A stretch of 64,000 bases of DNA from positions 44,178 to 108,177 of the forward strand of contig SCSV01000286.1 in assembly GCA_004297555.1 (NCBI GenBank). The letters run 5' to 3'. The notes under the pieces were generated by a model. The model had not been told where the DNA came from, did not search any database, and saw nothing but the letters and a program-made list of their open reading frames with translations. The position numbers and the translations under genes are program-made. The stretch's first letter is position 1, and every line of letters begins with the position of its first letter. The DNA comes from Salinibacterium sp. Its GTDB lineage: Bacteria; Actinomycetota; Actinomycetes; Actinomycetales; Microbacteriaceae. Of this stretch, positions 1 to 9,321 are shown piece by piece.

Positions 1-55
1 GAATTACGTACCGCCGAAGGACCTCGGTCTCGAGACTGCCGCCAAGGAGTAGGCC

Positions 56-694
56 GTGGGCATTGGTGGCCGGAAGCCAAAACGCTCACTGACCACCGCA
101 CAGTGGGAAACCATCTACCGCCTCGTCAAATCCGGCCGCACGCAAGTCGAGCTGGCCGCGCGCTACGGCATCGAACAGGGAACCATCAGTCACTACATTC
201 GAAGACGCGAAGGTCGACTGTCGAAATCGGACCGAGAGAGAAACGTCACTAAACAAGTGGACTGTGTCGCGTGCGGCGACATGTTTTCTTCGAAGCACGG
301 AGGAATCGGGGCGGAACTGTGTTGGAAGTGCAATCAGAAACTATGTCGTGACTTCCCGCGTTCTCGCGAGGGTGACCTCCTTCGGGACGTGAGAAAGTGG
401 GCGGCCAAGCATAAGGCAGATGACGAGCAAGCACGCCGCGAGGTGCAACTCCTCTACGGCATGTTCGAATATCGAGAGTTGCCCATCAGACGTGTGACCG
501 AATTGCCGAAGGACAACCTCCCATTGCGAGTTCCAGGACGGAAGTCTCAGTGGCCCATCGACCAGTACTTCGCTGAAATCGAACGTCTCGTGCTGGGTGA
601 GCAGTCTCTGGAGTTTCTACAGCGCCGTAGGGACCAGGAAGCTCGGGTAGTAGTAAGCCGACCAGACCGACCACGGCGACGGACAAGATATTGA
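56..694 (+). CDS. HTH DNA-binding protein with CxxC zinc-finger-like segment
   Basis: GTG-start ORF, 212 aa; N-terminal HTH pattern (QVELAARYGIEQGTISHYIRRR), CVAC...CWKC. Confidence 0.6.
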   Translation: MGIGGRKPKRSLTTAQWETIYRLVKSGRTQVELAARYGIEQGTISHYIRRREGRLSKSDRERNVTKQVDCVACGDMFSSKHGGIGAELCWKCNQKLCRDFPRSREGDLLRDVRKWAAKHKADDEQARREVQLLYGMFEYRELPIRRVTELPKDNLPLRVPGRKSQWPIDQYFAEIERLVLGEQSLEFLQRRRDQEARVVVSRPDRPRRRTRY

Positions 695-725
695 CGCGCC
701 ATTCAGTCTCGTACATCGTCAGTTG

Positions 726-1142
726 ATGCTGACCATCGCACTCGTGGCACTCGCACAGCTCGATGGCGGCAGTGCCATCGAGTCGGATGCTGGGCAGGCC
801 TCGACGCTCACTGAGCTGTACGGCAGCTGTCCCGAGGTCGAGTTCGCCGACGGCGGACATGCGGAGTACGCGTTCCCGGTGAAGCGAACCGGCTCCTTTA
901 TCGAGGAGCTGCCACCGGATGCGGGTGCGAGTGCGGATTACGTGCTCCCCTTCCCTCGAGCCCAGCGCACCAGCTGCAGGCTCGCCGCGTGTGAGGCGCG
1001 CGTGGTCGAGCTGGACTCGTGGGGAAACGGACTGCAGTTGCCTTGGTGGGCAGCGCTGTCCATCGCCGTCACTTCAGCTGCGCTTGGTGTCTTGGGCACG
1101 TACGAGCTGTGCGTCCACGTTCCAATTTGTGGTGGACGCTAG
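726..1142 (+). CDS. Exported/membrane protein, hydrophobic N-terminus and C-terminal TM
   Basis: Signal-like MLTIALVALAQ; C-terminal WWAALSIAVTSAALGVLGTY. Confidence 0.45.
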   Translation: MLTIALVALAQLDGGSAIESDAGQASTLTELYGSCPEVEFADGGHAEYAFPVKRTGSFIEELPPDAGASADYVLPFPRAQRTSCRLAACEARVVELDSWGNGLQLPWWAALSIAVTSAALGVLGTYELCVHVPICGGR

Positions 1143-1145
1143 CTG

Positions 1146-1739
1146 CTAGCTGTTCAACTGCTTGCCCGGGTCCACAGCAGCTGCCACACCAGCAGCGACC
1201 GCGTTCCCCGCGCTCGGCAGCTTCGCCTTGCCGTAGTGCTCCATCGCGTCCTTCACCGCGCCCCAGATGCCGGCGGCCGAGAGGCTCACCGACAGCACCG
1301 TGCGCACCAGCTCGAAGTCGATGGCCTTGCCCGCGAGCAGCGCAGTGCCGAAACCGCCGGCCATCGCGGTGCACGTGTTCAGCACCCAGCCACCGAGCTT
1401 CGTGTCGTAGAGGAAGATGAGCGGCTTGTCGGCGAACGAGTCGTCGGGCAGGAAGTCGTGCAGCTTCTTTCCGAACGCGCGAAACACGGCGACGAACAGA
1501 ACCAGTACCGCGGCTGCAAGCGCGCCCCAGTTCTTCTTCTCCACCGCGTCGAAGATGATGCGCAGGTACACGGTCGGGTCGTCGAGTGAGCTGACGACGG
1601 CGGCGGGCTCCGCAGCGAACGCGATGCCAGCGGCGAACAGGATGAGCGCGATGGCAAGCGTGGTGAGCAGTCGAAGACTGAGCATCAAGCTCGCATGGAG
1701 AAAAGGTGTCTTCTTGAAAGAGTGCAGGAGGTTTTTCAT
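1146..1739 (-). CDS. Integral membrane protein (3-4 hydrophobic segments)
   Basis: ORF 197 aa; segments LTTLAIALILFAAGIAFA, ALAAAVLVLFVAVF, MAGGFGTALLAG. Confidence 0.6.
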   Translation of the reverse strand: MKNLLHSFKKTPFLHASLMLSLRLLTTLAIALILFAAGIAFAAEPAAVVSSLDDPTVYLRIIFDAVEKKNWGALAAAVLVLFVAVFRAFGKKLHDFLPDDSFADKPLIFLYDTKLGGWVLNTCTAMAGGFGTALLAGKAIDFELVRTVLSVSLSAAGIWGAVKDAMEHYGKAKLPSAGNAVAAGVAAAVDPGKQLNS

Positions 1740-1818
1740 GGTGGTAGAAGTGTCACTCGGAAAGTTCCAAACGCCGAAATTTCCCCTCTGTCACCCCGAC
1801 ACCTTAAGGCACCTGCAC

Positions 1819-2346
1819 ATGCCCACCATCGAACGCGAATCCGGCCTGAACCTCCCCAACGTAATGACGCCAGGAGCTTGGGTCATCGTGGCTGTTGTTC
1901 TCACCGCGATTGCCCTTGGGGTTGGTGCCATGGTGTGGCAGCTGTGGTCTTCGCGGGTGAAGTGGCAGCCGCTCGGTTTCATGGGCGTGCAGTACTTTGC
2001 CGTGAACGGGTGCGTGAGCGCCGAACGATTGACGGCCGCAGTGGACAAGGCCCGCGCGTTTCTCATCCTCACTGGAAAGTGGAGCACGGCGCAGACCGAC
2101 AAGGCCCTCGGTGGCTTCAACATCTACGTGTTCGACCACGAGACCGAGGCCGGGAAGCCGGGCATCAGTGGCTCTCAGCTGGGCAACGTCGTCAACGTGA
2201 ACCGGAGGCTCACCACTCTGTGCCACGAGATGGGGCACCTTCTGCAGGAGCGCATCGAAGGCATCGTGGACCACAATCACGTGCGCTGGGAGACCGATGG
2301 GTTCGTCAAGGCCGAGCGTGCGTACTCCGACTGGTTGAACGGGTGA
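1819..2346 (+). CDS. Membrane-anchored predicted zinc metallopeptidase (HExxH)
   Basis: N-terminal TM; LCHEMGHLLQERIEG; start preceded by ACCTGCAC. Confidence 0.55.
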   Translation: MPTIERESGLNLPNVMTPGAWVIVAVVLTAIALGVGAMVWQLWSSRVKWQPLGFMGVQYFAVNGCVSAERLTAAVDKARAFLILTGKWSTAQTDKALGGFNIYVFDHETEAGKPGISGSQLGNVVNVNRRLTTLCHEMGHLLQERIEGIVDHNHVRWETDGFVKAERAYSDWLNG

Positions 2347-2579
2347 AGTACCACCGCACCGACATTGTCGAGGCCGCCATCAAGCGCTTCGGCAAGCGAA
2401 AGAAACTGGCCCTGGAAGAGGTCGGAGGTCTCTTTCGCGTCCGTTCGGTTGGAGGGCCGATGCGCGAGGTCGTCATCGACAGTGTACGGCATCTGATTGA
2501 ACGCGACGTTGTCACCTATGCCGGGCCCTTCAATTCGCTTGCGGAATGCGCGCAGTTCTTCGGTGTGAAGAAGCGCTAG
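2343..2579 (+). CDS. Hypothetical small protein
   Basis: GTG start overlapping previous TGA (GTGA coupling). Confidence 0.5.
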   Translation: MKYHRTDIVEAAIKRFGKRKKLALEEVGGLFRVRSVGGPMREVVIDSVRHLIERDVVTYAGPFNSLAECAQFFGVKKR

Positions 2580-2635
2580 CTGTCACATTTCGCGTGACAG
2601 GTGCGACGTGCTCGTGCTAGTTCTTCGAATCTCAC

Positions 2636-3502
2636 GTGCCTACCAGACCCCTACTCATCGGACGCGGTCCATGGGCCCAGAAGCTCTGTGCGGCTCTCCC
2701 TCCAGGTGTACAGCCAACCATCGACGGTCACATCACGTGCAAGGAGAGCATCCGCGAGGCTCGAGTCCGCGGAAACGACTGCATCATCATCGCTACGAGC
2801 GCGAACTCGCACTACGAGCTGTTGATGCTCGCACTGGAGCAGAAGCTGCCGGTGTTTTGTGAGAAGCCGATGGTGCTGAGGGTGCGTGATGCAGAACGGG
2901 TGGAGAAGGCCTGGGATGCGGCTGACCGACCTCCGTTCCTATGCGATTTCGTCCACCTCTGGTCGCATGGTTTCGAGTACGCGTGGCGGCGATTCACCGC
3001 ACAAGGTGGACTGATGAATGTGGGAGGTGAGTTGAGGCCCACGCCGAAGTTCACTGCCGAATTCAGCGGCCCGGTGAGAAGAAAGGACGCGCACCCGGTC
3101 TGGGACTATGGATGTCATGCCATCGCGATGGCACTGATGCTCGGCTACGACTGCCGTGGGCTGGCACTCTCCAGTGGTCCCGGTGACCGATGGCTTCTTG
3201 AGAACGAGCACGTCGAGGTCATCGTCAACACCAACTCCGATGCGGAGAAACGAGCCTGCGTGAAATTGGAGAAGGTGTTCCTCTACGATGGAGAGACCTG
3301 GGACTTCTACCGGGCCACCGGTCGAGACCAACCGTTCAAGAACTCCGACGCACCACCATTGCAGCGCGCTCTCACGTGGTTCTTGAGCCCCAACAGGGAC
3401 GTGTGGCGTGTCCACCCACGTTCACGTGTCGGCCTGTGGCTCCCGGTGCAGGTCACCCGCGTACTCGAGTCCATCTGCAGCCCAGAATCGCCATTCAAGT
3501 GA
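2636..3502 (+). CDS. Gfo/Idh/MocA-like NAD(P)-dependent oxidoreductase
   Basis: LLIGRGPWAQKLC Rossmann start, IIATSANSHYEL, VFCEKPMVL. Confidence 0.75.
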   Translation: MPTRPLLIGRGPWAQKLCAALPPGVQPTIDGHITCKESIREARVRGNDCIIIATSANSHYELLMLALEQKLPVFCEKPMVLRVRDAERVEKAWDAADRPPFLCDFVHLWSHGFEYAWRRFTAQGGLMNVGGELRPTPKFTAEFSGPVRRKDAHPVWDYGCHAIAMALMLGYDCRGLALSSGPGDRWLLENEHVEVIVNTNSDAEKRACVKLEKVFLYDGETWDFYRATGRDQPFKNSDAPPLQRALTWFLSPNRDVWRVHPRSRVGLWLPVQVTRVLESICSPESPFK

Positions 3503-3509
3503 GGAGGAG

Positions 3510-3596
3510 AACGTTCGGAACGAGTGCGGTCATCTGAGGCAGGTCCATGGGCACCTCCTTTCGTTGTGAGCCCGCTCAGCACTCGTTCCGAACGTT
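3510..3596. repeat. 18-bp perfect inverted repeat (AACGTTCGGAACGAGTGC / GCACTCGTTCCGAACGTT), 51-nt spacer
   Basis: Arms read directly at 3510-3527 and 3579-3596. Confidence 0.9.
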
Positions 3597-3624
3597 GTCT
3601 TCGTCAGTGGTGAAGGAGGAAAGC

Positions 3625-3858
3625 GTGGGACGTCGTTCGCACGGACAGCGCATCACCCAGACGCAGCGTCGAGTGCTCGCGGAGAAGCTGCGCGAGTTGC
3701 TGATGCGAGAACCGAACCTCTCGCGCGACGAGCTGGTGAAGCGAACCGGTGCGCCGTTCGACATGTGCAACTTCATGAAGCGCCGGATGAAGGAAGAGCG
3801 CGAAGCGTTCGAGCGAGCGCGTGGTGAGAACCCATTGATGGAAGCTGGACACGCATGA
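3625..3858 (+). CDS. Small HTH-like protein
   Basis: GTG start after GGAGGAAA; LSRDELVKRTGAPFDMCNFMKRRM. Confidence 0.45.
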   Translation: MGRRSHGQRITQTQRRVLAEKLRELLMREPNLSRDELVKRTGAPFDMCNFMKRRMKEEREAFERARGENPLMEAGHA

Positions 3859-4205
3859 AGACCCGCGTCGTCAACATCCGTGCCAGCAAGTACGACGTTT
3901 ACGTCGGCCGCGCCGGCAAGGGGCAGAAAGGCACGCACGGGAACCCGTATCTGGTGAGCCCGTCGCAGCCCCGCGGGTCCACGGTGAACACGCTCTACCG
4001 GAACCACTTCAAGTTCAAGGTGGAGAACGACAAGGCCTATCGCGCTGAGGTCGAGAAGCTCGTGGAGCTGAAGCGGAAACAGAACGGAGAGCTGACCCTC
4101 GGATGCTTCTGCGCAGAAGGCACCGCGGTGCTCACCGCCGGCTCTCCACCGTACGTCTGCCACGGGCAGGTCATCGCGGAGTACATCGACGAGAGGTGCC
4201 CATGA
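3855..4205 (+). CDS. DUF4326-like protein
   Basis: VGRAGKGQKGTHGNPY ... LGCFCAEG ... CHGQVIAEYID pattern. Confidence 0.6.
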   Translation: MKTRVVNIRASKYDVYVGRAGKGQKGTHGNPYLVSPSQPRGSTVNTLYRNHFKFKVENDKAYRAEVEKLVELKRKQNGELTLGCFCAEGTAVLTAGSPPYVCHGQVIAEYIDERCP

Positions 4206-4567
4206 ACGAGAGTAGCGGAACGGTTGACGCATTCATGAGACTGATAGGCGCTCAGCTCGCCGAGCGCGCGTGGAAGGACATCTACGAGTTCGGCTCACCC
4301 GAGGCGAAGCAGAAGCTCGCCGATGCAGTGCTGGATGCCCTACCGGAAATGATGCGCTACACCAATGCGAGTGTAGCGACGCGCATCTACCAGATGCCAG
4401 AGGTGAAGTCGGCGATGGAGGCGTACGCGAAGCGCGTCTGCGGCTACATCGACGGGTTCGACCCGGCCTCGCTGGCGGATGAGACAAAGGAGCGAATCCT
4501 CGCCGAGGTGAAGCGCGAGGTCGAGACGAAGCTCCGCGACAACATGATGCTCTACGTGAAGAAGTGA
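4202..4567 (+). CDS. Hypothetical protein
   Basis: ATGA overlap with upstream gene. Confidence 0.5.
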   Translation: MNESSGTVDAFMRLIGAQLAERAWKDIYEFGSPEAKQKLADAVLDALPEMMRYTNASVATRIYQMPEVKSAMEAYAKRVCGYIDGFDPASLADETKERILAEVKREVETKLRDNMMLYVKK

Positions 4568-4965
4568 TGCTGGGCGACGAGCACATCATCGCACCGGCCG
4601 TGCACCGCGAGCGTCGACCCGCGTACGACATGAGCGAGTTCACTGCTTGCCGTGCGATGGACGATGCGAATGACGCAGCGCGCGCTCGGCTCGAGTCCAT
4701 CGCGTTGGATTCGAGCGCACCCATCAAGCTCCCGCGCTGGGCGTGGGACTACTGGCGCCGCATCTTGGGTGGCTACGACACCACACTGCCGACCGGCACT
4801 CGCATCGGGAAACGCTGGTGCCGCGAAGAGTGCACGCGTACTCCCGGTGGCACGTTCTCGCCGACCGGCCGCTACTTCATCGGCGAGTACGGCGTGAGCA
4901 GCAAGGGCGACGGCTTCGTGAGCATCACGTGGTACCCGGTGGAAGTGGACGAAAAGGACAAGTGA
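4567..4965 (+). CDS. Hypothetical protein
   Basis: ORF in tight operon. Confidence 0.45.
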   Translation: MLGDEHIIAPAVHRERRPAYDMSEFTACRAMDDANDAARARLESIALDSSAPIKLPRWAWDYWRRILGGYDTTLPTGTRIGKRWCREECTRTPGGTFSPTGRYFIGEYGVSSKGDGFVSITWYPVEVDEKDK

Positions 4966-4966
4966 C

Positions 4967-5353
4967 ATGCCCAACGAACTGAAGCTCGGCGGCACGTACT
5001 GCCACTACAAGACGAAGGGTCTGTATCAGGCGCTGGCCGTGGTGCAGAACAGGCCGCTCAGACCCGGTGAGCAGGTCGTCGAGGTAGCGACGGTGAAGGA
5101 CACCAGCGACGGGCGCAACGACAAGCTCATGAAGCTGTGCCACTCGTTCACCACGGGTCACCTGTTCGTCTTGAACACCGGAGACAGCCCGACCACCCAC
5201 GATGGTTCACTCAACGACCTGATGGCTCTCTACTACTCGTTCTCCGCCAACAACCTCTTCGTGCGAGTGCTGACCGAGTTTGTGGGAGAGGTGGCTGTTG
5301 ACGGAATGACGAATCCTCGATTCGCTCCGCGCTTCGAGCTGCTGTCGCGCTAG
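4967..5353 (+). CDS. DUF1653-like small protein
   Basis: GTYCHYKTKGLYQALAVVQN motif. Confidence 0.45.
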   Translation: MPNELKLGGTYCHYKTKGLYQALAVVQNRPLRPGEQVVEVATVKDTSDGRNDKLMKLCHSFTTGHLFVLNTGDSPTTHDGSLNDLMALYYSFSANNLFVRVLTEFVGEVAVDGMTNPRFAPRFELLSR

Positions 5354-6513
5354 TCGATTCCCACGTAGGTCTGCATCGCCCAGCCGAAGAATGAGCGCAA
5401 GCCCTCGTCCAGACCCATGCACGGCGACCAGCCCAGCTCGCGCAGCTTCGTGACGTCGGGGCACCGGCGCTTCGGTTCGGTCTGGTAGTGGTCGGGCGGG
5501 TCGATGAACGAGTACTCGACCTCGTGCCCCGCGGCCGCCACGCACTTCGCGATGAGCTGAGGTACGGAGATTTCGTCCACGTCGAGCCCGACGTTGTAGA
5601 TGCCGGTGCCCTCGGGCGCGTTCTGCACGCCCATCCGCCCGCCGTCGATGGCCACTTTCAAAAATCCCAGTAGCGTGTTCGCCACTGGCGTGTACGTGCG
5701 CTTCGGCAGCCACGGCAGCTCGTCGAGTGACTTGCCCTGCTCAGTCCACGTGCGCAGTCCTGGGGCGAACACCTTCATCTTCTTCTTGCCCTTCATCGCG
5801 CTCGCGATGCGCGGCAGGATGCGCCGGTCGACCTCGGCCATGCCGGGTCCGAACGAGTTGAAGATGCGCACCACGCTCACGTGCGTGTCGTGCTTCTGTC
5901 CCTCGACGTAGCAGAGCGTCTCCGCCATCAGCTTCGAGACGTCGTAGCAGCTGCGCTCGGAGCAACTCGGAATCGCTCCGACGTACGTCTCCGGTGTCGG
6001 CACGACGTCAGCCGTCTGGTACACCTCGGAGCTGCTCGTGAACATGAACCGGGCGCCGTGCTCGCGTGCATACCGAAGCAGCGTGCGCGTTCCGTCCACA
6101 CTCACCGCGATGGTCTCTTCCGGCAGCTTCTTGTACCAGTACGGGGACGCGATGCCCGCCAGATGCCAGATGTGGGTGAACTTCCGACCACCGAACAGCA
6201 ACCCTCCCGCGTGCGTGAGGTCGCACTTGTACGTGGTGAGGTGCGGCTCGTTGCGCCACTCCTCGACTCGCGGTTCCTCGTTGCCGACCGCGTAGCTGTC
6301 TGCCGCGACGATGGAGATGGGAGCCCGAAGACCGGCGTCCTCGCGGTTCAGCTGCAGTAGGGTCTCAACTACGTAACGGCCGAAGAAGCCACGAGCGCCT
6401 GTGACGAGCACACGCGCCCCGTCGAGCTTTGCGCCAGCCATTCCCAACGCCTTCAGTGCAGCTTCGACGAGCGGCTTTCGTGCTTCGCGGTCGAACGACG
6501 TTCCGGCTTCCAT
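5350..6513 (-). CDS. NAD-dependent epimerase/dehydratase (SDR) for nucleotide sugars
   Basis: GARVLVTGARGFFGRYVVETLL; SSSEVYQ; SCYDVSKLMAETLC (YxxxK). Confidence 0.8.
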   Translation of the reverse strand: MEAGTSFDREARKPLVEAALKALGMAGAKLDGARVLVTGARGFFGRYVVETLLQLNREDAGLRAPISIVAADSYAVGNEEPRVEEWRNEPHLTTYKCDLTHAGGLLFGGRKFTHIWHLAGIASPYWYKKLPEETIAVSVDGTRTLLRYAREHGARFMFTSSSEVYQTADVVPTPETYVGAIPSCSERSCYDVSKLMAETLCYVEGQKHDTHVSVVRIFNSFGPGMAEVDRRILPRIASAMKGKKKMKVFAPGLRTWTEQGKSLDELPWLPKRTYTPVANTLLGFLKVAIDGGRMGVQNAPEGTGIYNVGLDVDEISVPQLIAKCVAAAGHEVEYSFIDPPDHYQTEPKRRCPDVTKLRELGWSPCMGLDEGLRSFFGWAMQTYVGID

Positions 6514-6562
6514 GAGGTGCAGCTCACGTTTCGTCCGTCCCTGGGGGTGTGGTTACAACGTA

Positions 6563-7816
6563 CTACTTCTCTGCCTGCTCGAACGGCACGACGATTTGGT
6601 TGTGCTCGAAGCCCATTTCGCGAAGGCGCATGACGATGCCCTCAGCGAAGTTCCATGCTCCGACGAGCACGGTGTCGACCGTGCCGCCTCCCTTCGCGTG
6701 ACGTTTGAGGTGGTCGACCCCCACCACCGGAAGTCCCGTACCCGGAGTGAACAGACCCTGCTTGAGCGGTGAGTCGTCCACCACGTAGGCGAAGTCGACG
6801 CCTTTGTTGAGCCCCAACCCGTACAGGAGCGTGGTGAGCTTCGCAGGTGCGCCGTAGATGACCACGCGCTTGCCCTCGAGCAACGAGCGCAGACGCTCGC
6901 GCTCCGCGTCCATTTTCTCTTTGAGCACGCCCCAGCTCATTGCCCAGTCGCGACGGGATTCGGTCTCGATGAAGTGGTAGACGCGAAAGTCTGGGTGAAG
7001 GTGAGGCCGCGTGGGAACTTCTCCAGACCGTTCGACCCACACGCGTAACGAGCCACCATGCGTCGGTACCAACTCAATGTCGACCACCGCCCATGGGGTG
7101 TGCTCGTGCAGGTGATTCACCAGCTCCGTGGCGCGCCAGTACGAAACGTGTTCATGGTAGGTCATGTCGAACATCCCGCCGTCGAGCAGCGAGCCCAGGT
7201 ACTGCACTTCGAACGCGCCAGCCTTCGCTCCGGTCAGCGCCAGCGCGTTCAACGTGCCCACGAAATCGTTGATGTGGGCGAGGACGTTGTTCGCGGTCCA
7301 GAAGTCCATGTTGAAGAGTCGACGCTCGTTGACGAGCTTCTCCGAGAAGAACCCGTGGCTGACGTTGAGCCCTTCCTTCAAGCATTGCTTGACGAGATTC
7401 TCGGCGGGCTCGACTCCGAAGACCTCCGCGCTCCTCGAGCACTTCGCCGCGTTGTACATCGCATGCAGCATCGTGCCGTCGTTCGAGCCGACTTCGAGGA
7501 AGCTGTTCGTATCCGGAAACCGCCGCACGATTTCCTCGGCGTACTCCTTGAAGTGTTGGCGGAACGATTGAGCCGTGCCGCTCGCGTACGCGTAGTTCTG
7601 AAACATCAGCTTGGGGTCAACAACAGTACCCAATTGATGGTGACCGCACCGCTCGCAGCAGTTGACGTCGAGCGGGAACTTCTCCAGCGCCACCGACTCC
7701 TCTCGCGTCTTCATGAACGAGTTCGCGAGAGGAGTCGGCGGTAGATGGAGTACGGCCGCCAGCTTGTCGTTGTTGCAGAGACGACACGTTGTGCGCTGGC
7801 GGTACTTCACGGTCAA
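6563..7816 (-). CDS. Class I SAM methyltransferase, sugar C-methyltransferase-like with N-terminal zinc motif
   Basis: CRLCNNDKLAAVLHLPPTPLANSF ... CCERCGHHQL; FLEVGSNDGTML. Confidence 0.75.
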   Translation of the reverse strand: MTVKYRQRTTCRLCNNDKLAAVLHLPPTPLANSFMKTREESVALEKFPLDVNCCERCGHHQLGTVVDPKLMFQNYAYASGTAQSFRQHFKEYAEEIVRRFPDTNSFLEVGSNDGTMLHAMYNAAKCSRSAEVFGVEPAENLVKQCLKEGLNVSHGFFSEKLVNERRLFNMDFWTANNVLAHINDFVGTLNALALTGAKAGAFEVQYLGSLLDGGMFDMTYHEHVSYWRATELVNHLHEHTPWAVVDIELVPTHGGSLRVWVERSGEVPTRPHLHPDFRVYHFIETESRRDWAMSWGVLKEKMDAERERLRSLLEGKRVVIYGAPAKLTTLLYGLGLNKGVDFAYVVDDSPLKQGLFTPGTGLPVVGVDHLKRHAKGGGTVDTVLVGAWNFAEGIVMRLREMGFEHNQIVVPFEQAEK

Positions 7817-8490
7817 GCCTCCTGCGGAGCGCCGGCAGTCGGGGTCTCAGCCGGAGGCGGAGGAGGCGGAGCCTCGGTGTTCACCGGCACGGGCACCTCG
7901 ACCTTCGGCAGCATCAGCGGCACGCTCAGCCGCACGAGGTCCTGCTCGTACTCGGTCGGCGTACGCGAGAGCCGGCCGAGCGTCAGGAAGATGGTGTCCT
8001 CCGGGAAGTACATCGCGTGCTCCATCTTCGGACCGGTGTACATCCCGTAGCCCTCCTGCACGATGAACTTTTCCGGCGTCTCGATGCTCCCGACCGGCCG
8101 CTCGTAGTACTCGATGCGGCCCTTCACCACGAAGCAGAGGTGAGCGTCCTCCTTGTGGTAGTGGTTCGCGCGCACCGTGTTCGCCTTCGAGGTGATGACG
8201 GCCACCGCGCCGACGGGCTCGTGGAGGACGTTCTGGATGAGACCGCGCTCGTCGACGTGCTTCAGGAAGCTGTCGAGCATGGGTGTGCCGGACGATTCGC
8301 GGTAGGCCTCGAGCCTCGCGAATGTCTTCGCCACGCGGTCGAGCACGATGGCGGAAGGAATCTCACGCTCACGCGCCTCTTTCGTGTACTTCATCCCCAT
8401 TGCGGGGTCGACCTTCTTCCCGCTGGCGAATCTCACCGGCTTCGCAGCCTTCTTCGCCCTCAACGTCTTCGCCTTCTTCTTCTTCGCCAT
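7813..8490 (-). CDS. Cupin-domain protein
   Basis: HYHKEDAHLCFVVKGRIEYYE ... GPKMEHAMYF. Confidence 0.65.
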   Translation of the reverse strand: MAKKKKAKTLRAKKAAKPVRFASGKKVDPAMGMKYTKEAREREIPSAIVLDRVAKTFARLEAYRESSGTPMLDSFLKHVDERGLIQNVLHEPVGAVAVITSKANTVRANHYHKEDAHLCFVVKGRIEYYERPVGSIETPEKFIVQEGYGMYTGPKMEHAMYFPEDTIFLTLGRLSRTPTEYEQDLVRLSVPLMLPKVEVPVPVNTEAPPPPPPAETPTAGAPQEA

Positions 8491-8610
8491 GTGCAGGCCC
8501 TCCAGGGTGTGCGCGATAAGCGCGTGGAGACGCAGTTGTTAAATGTCGGTGCGGAAATGTCAATCCACACGGCTCTAGACGCTGTCACTTTCCGTGTTAC
8601 CGTCCCGCGC

Positions 8611-9318
8611 ATGAGTCTCCTGCACAGCCTCAAGGTACGCATGAAGTACAGCAACCGTGTGAGAAAGGCCGCGGAGGAGATGCTCACCTATGTACGGCGG
8701 GGGGTCTCCTTCGAGATTCCGAACGGCAACATCAGCGACGCCACCACGCGAGCTGTGCTTTGCCTGCGCGAGACATACCCCGAGCAGGTCGAGGTCATGT
8801 ATCAGGCTCGCGGCATCATCATCGGACCGCTGAAGAAGGCCATGCAGAAGGTGGGTGAGGAAGGCTGGAAGAATCTCGAGAAGGGTCAGTACCTCCCATC
8901 GGCTCAGCTCGCACCCAACCACGAACGCTTCATCGACGACCAACACGCGTGGGCCGCGATGCAGGGTCTGAACAGGGACCAGGAGGCAGCCGAAGGCCAG
9001 CGTCGGCAGGCCGAGCGCGACCGGCTGGTGATGAGCGGAGAGGGTGTCCTCGCGGCGGAGCGCAACGCGGTGCCGAAGCGCGCGCTCACGCCGGAGGAAC
9101 TTCTCGACCGGGCTGCTGAGGCCGCGCTCCAGAAGAAGGCCATCGAGGACGAAGCCGCACGAAGAGCAAAGGTCGCCGCCAGCGGCGGTCCACTGCCGCG
9201 TGGTGGGGCTCAGCCGCGAGCTGCATTCATCGACGAGGCGACCTCGACCAGCCCGGCGACACCGCTGGAGCAGAAGGGTGCACCGTTGCCGAGCAACCCC
9301 AACATCACCGTGGAGTAA
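8611..9318 (+). CDS. Hypothetical virion-module protein
   Basis: ATG 8611; first gene of long + strand block. Confidence 0.5.
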   Translation: MSLLHSLKVRMKYSNRVRKAAEEMLTYVRRGVSFEIPNGNISDATTRAVLCLRETYPEQVEVMYQARGIIIGPLKKAMQKVGEEGWKNLEKGQYLPSAQLAPNHERFIDDQHAWAAMQGLNRDQEAAEGQRRQAERDRLVMSGEGVLAAERNAVPKRALTPEELLDRAAEAALQKKAIEDEAARRAKVAASGGPLPRGGAQPRAAFIDEATSTSPATPLEQKGAPLPSNPNITVE

Positions 9319-9321
9319 CGC

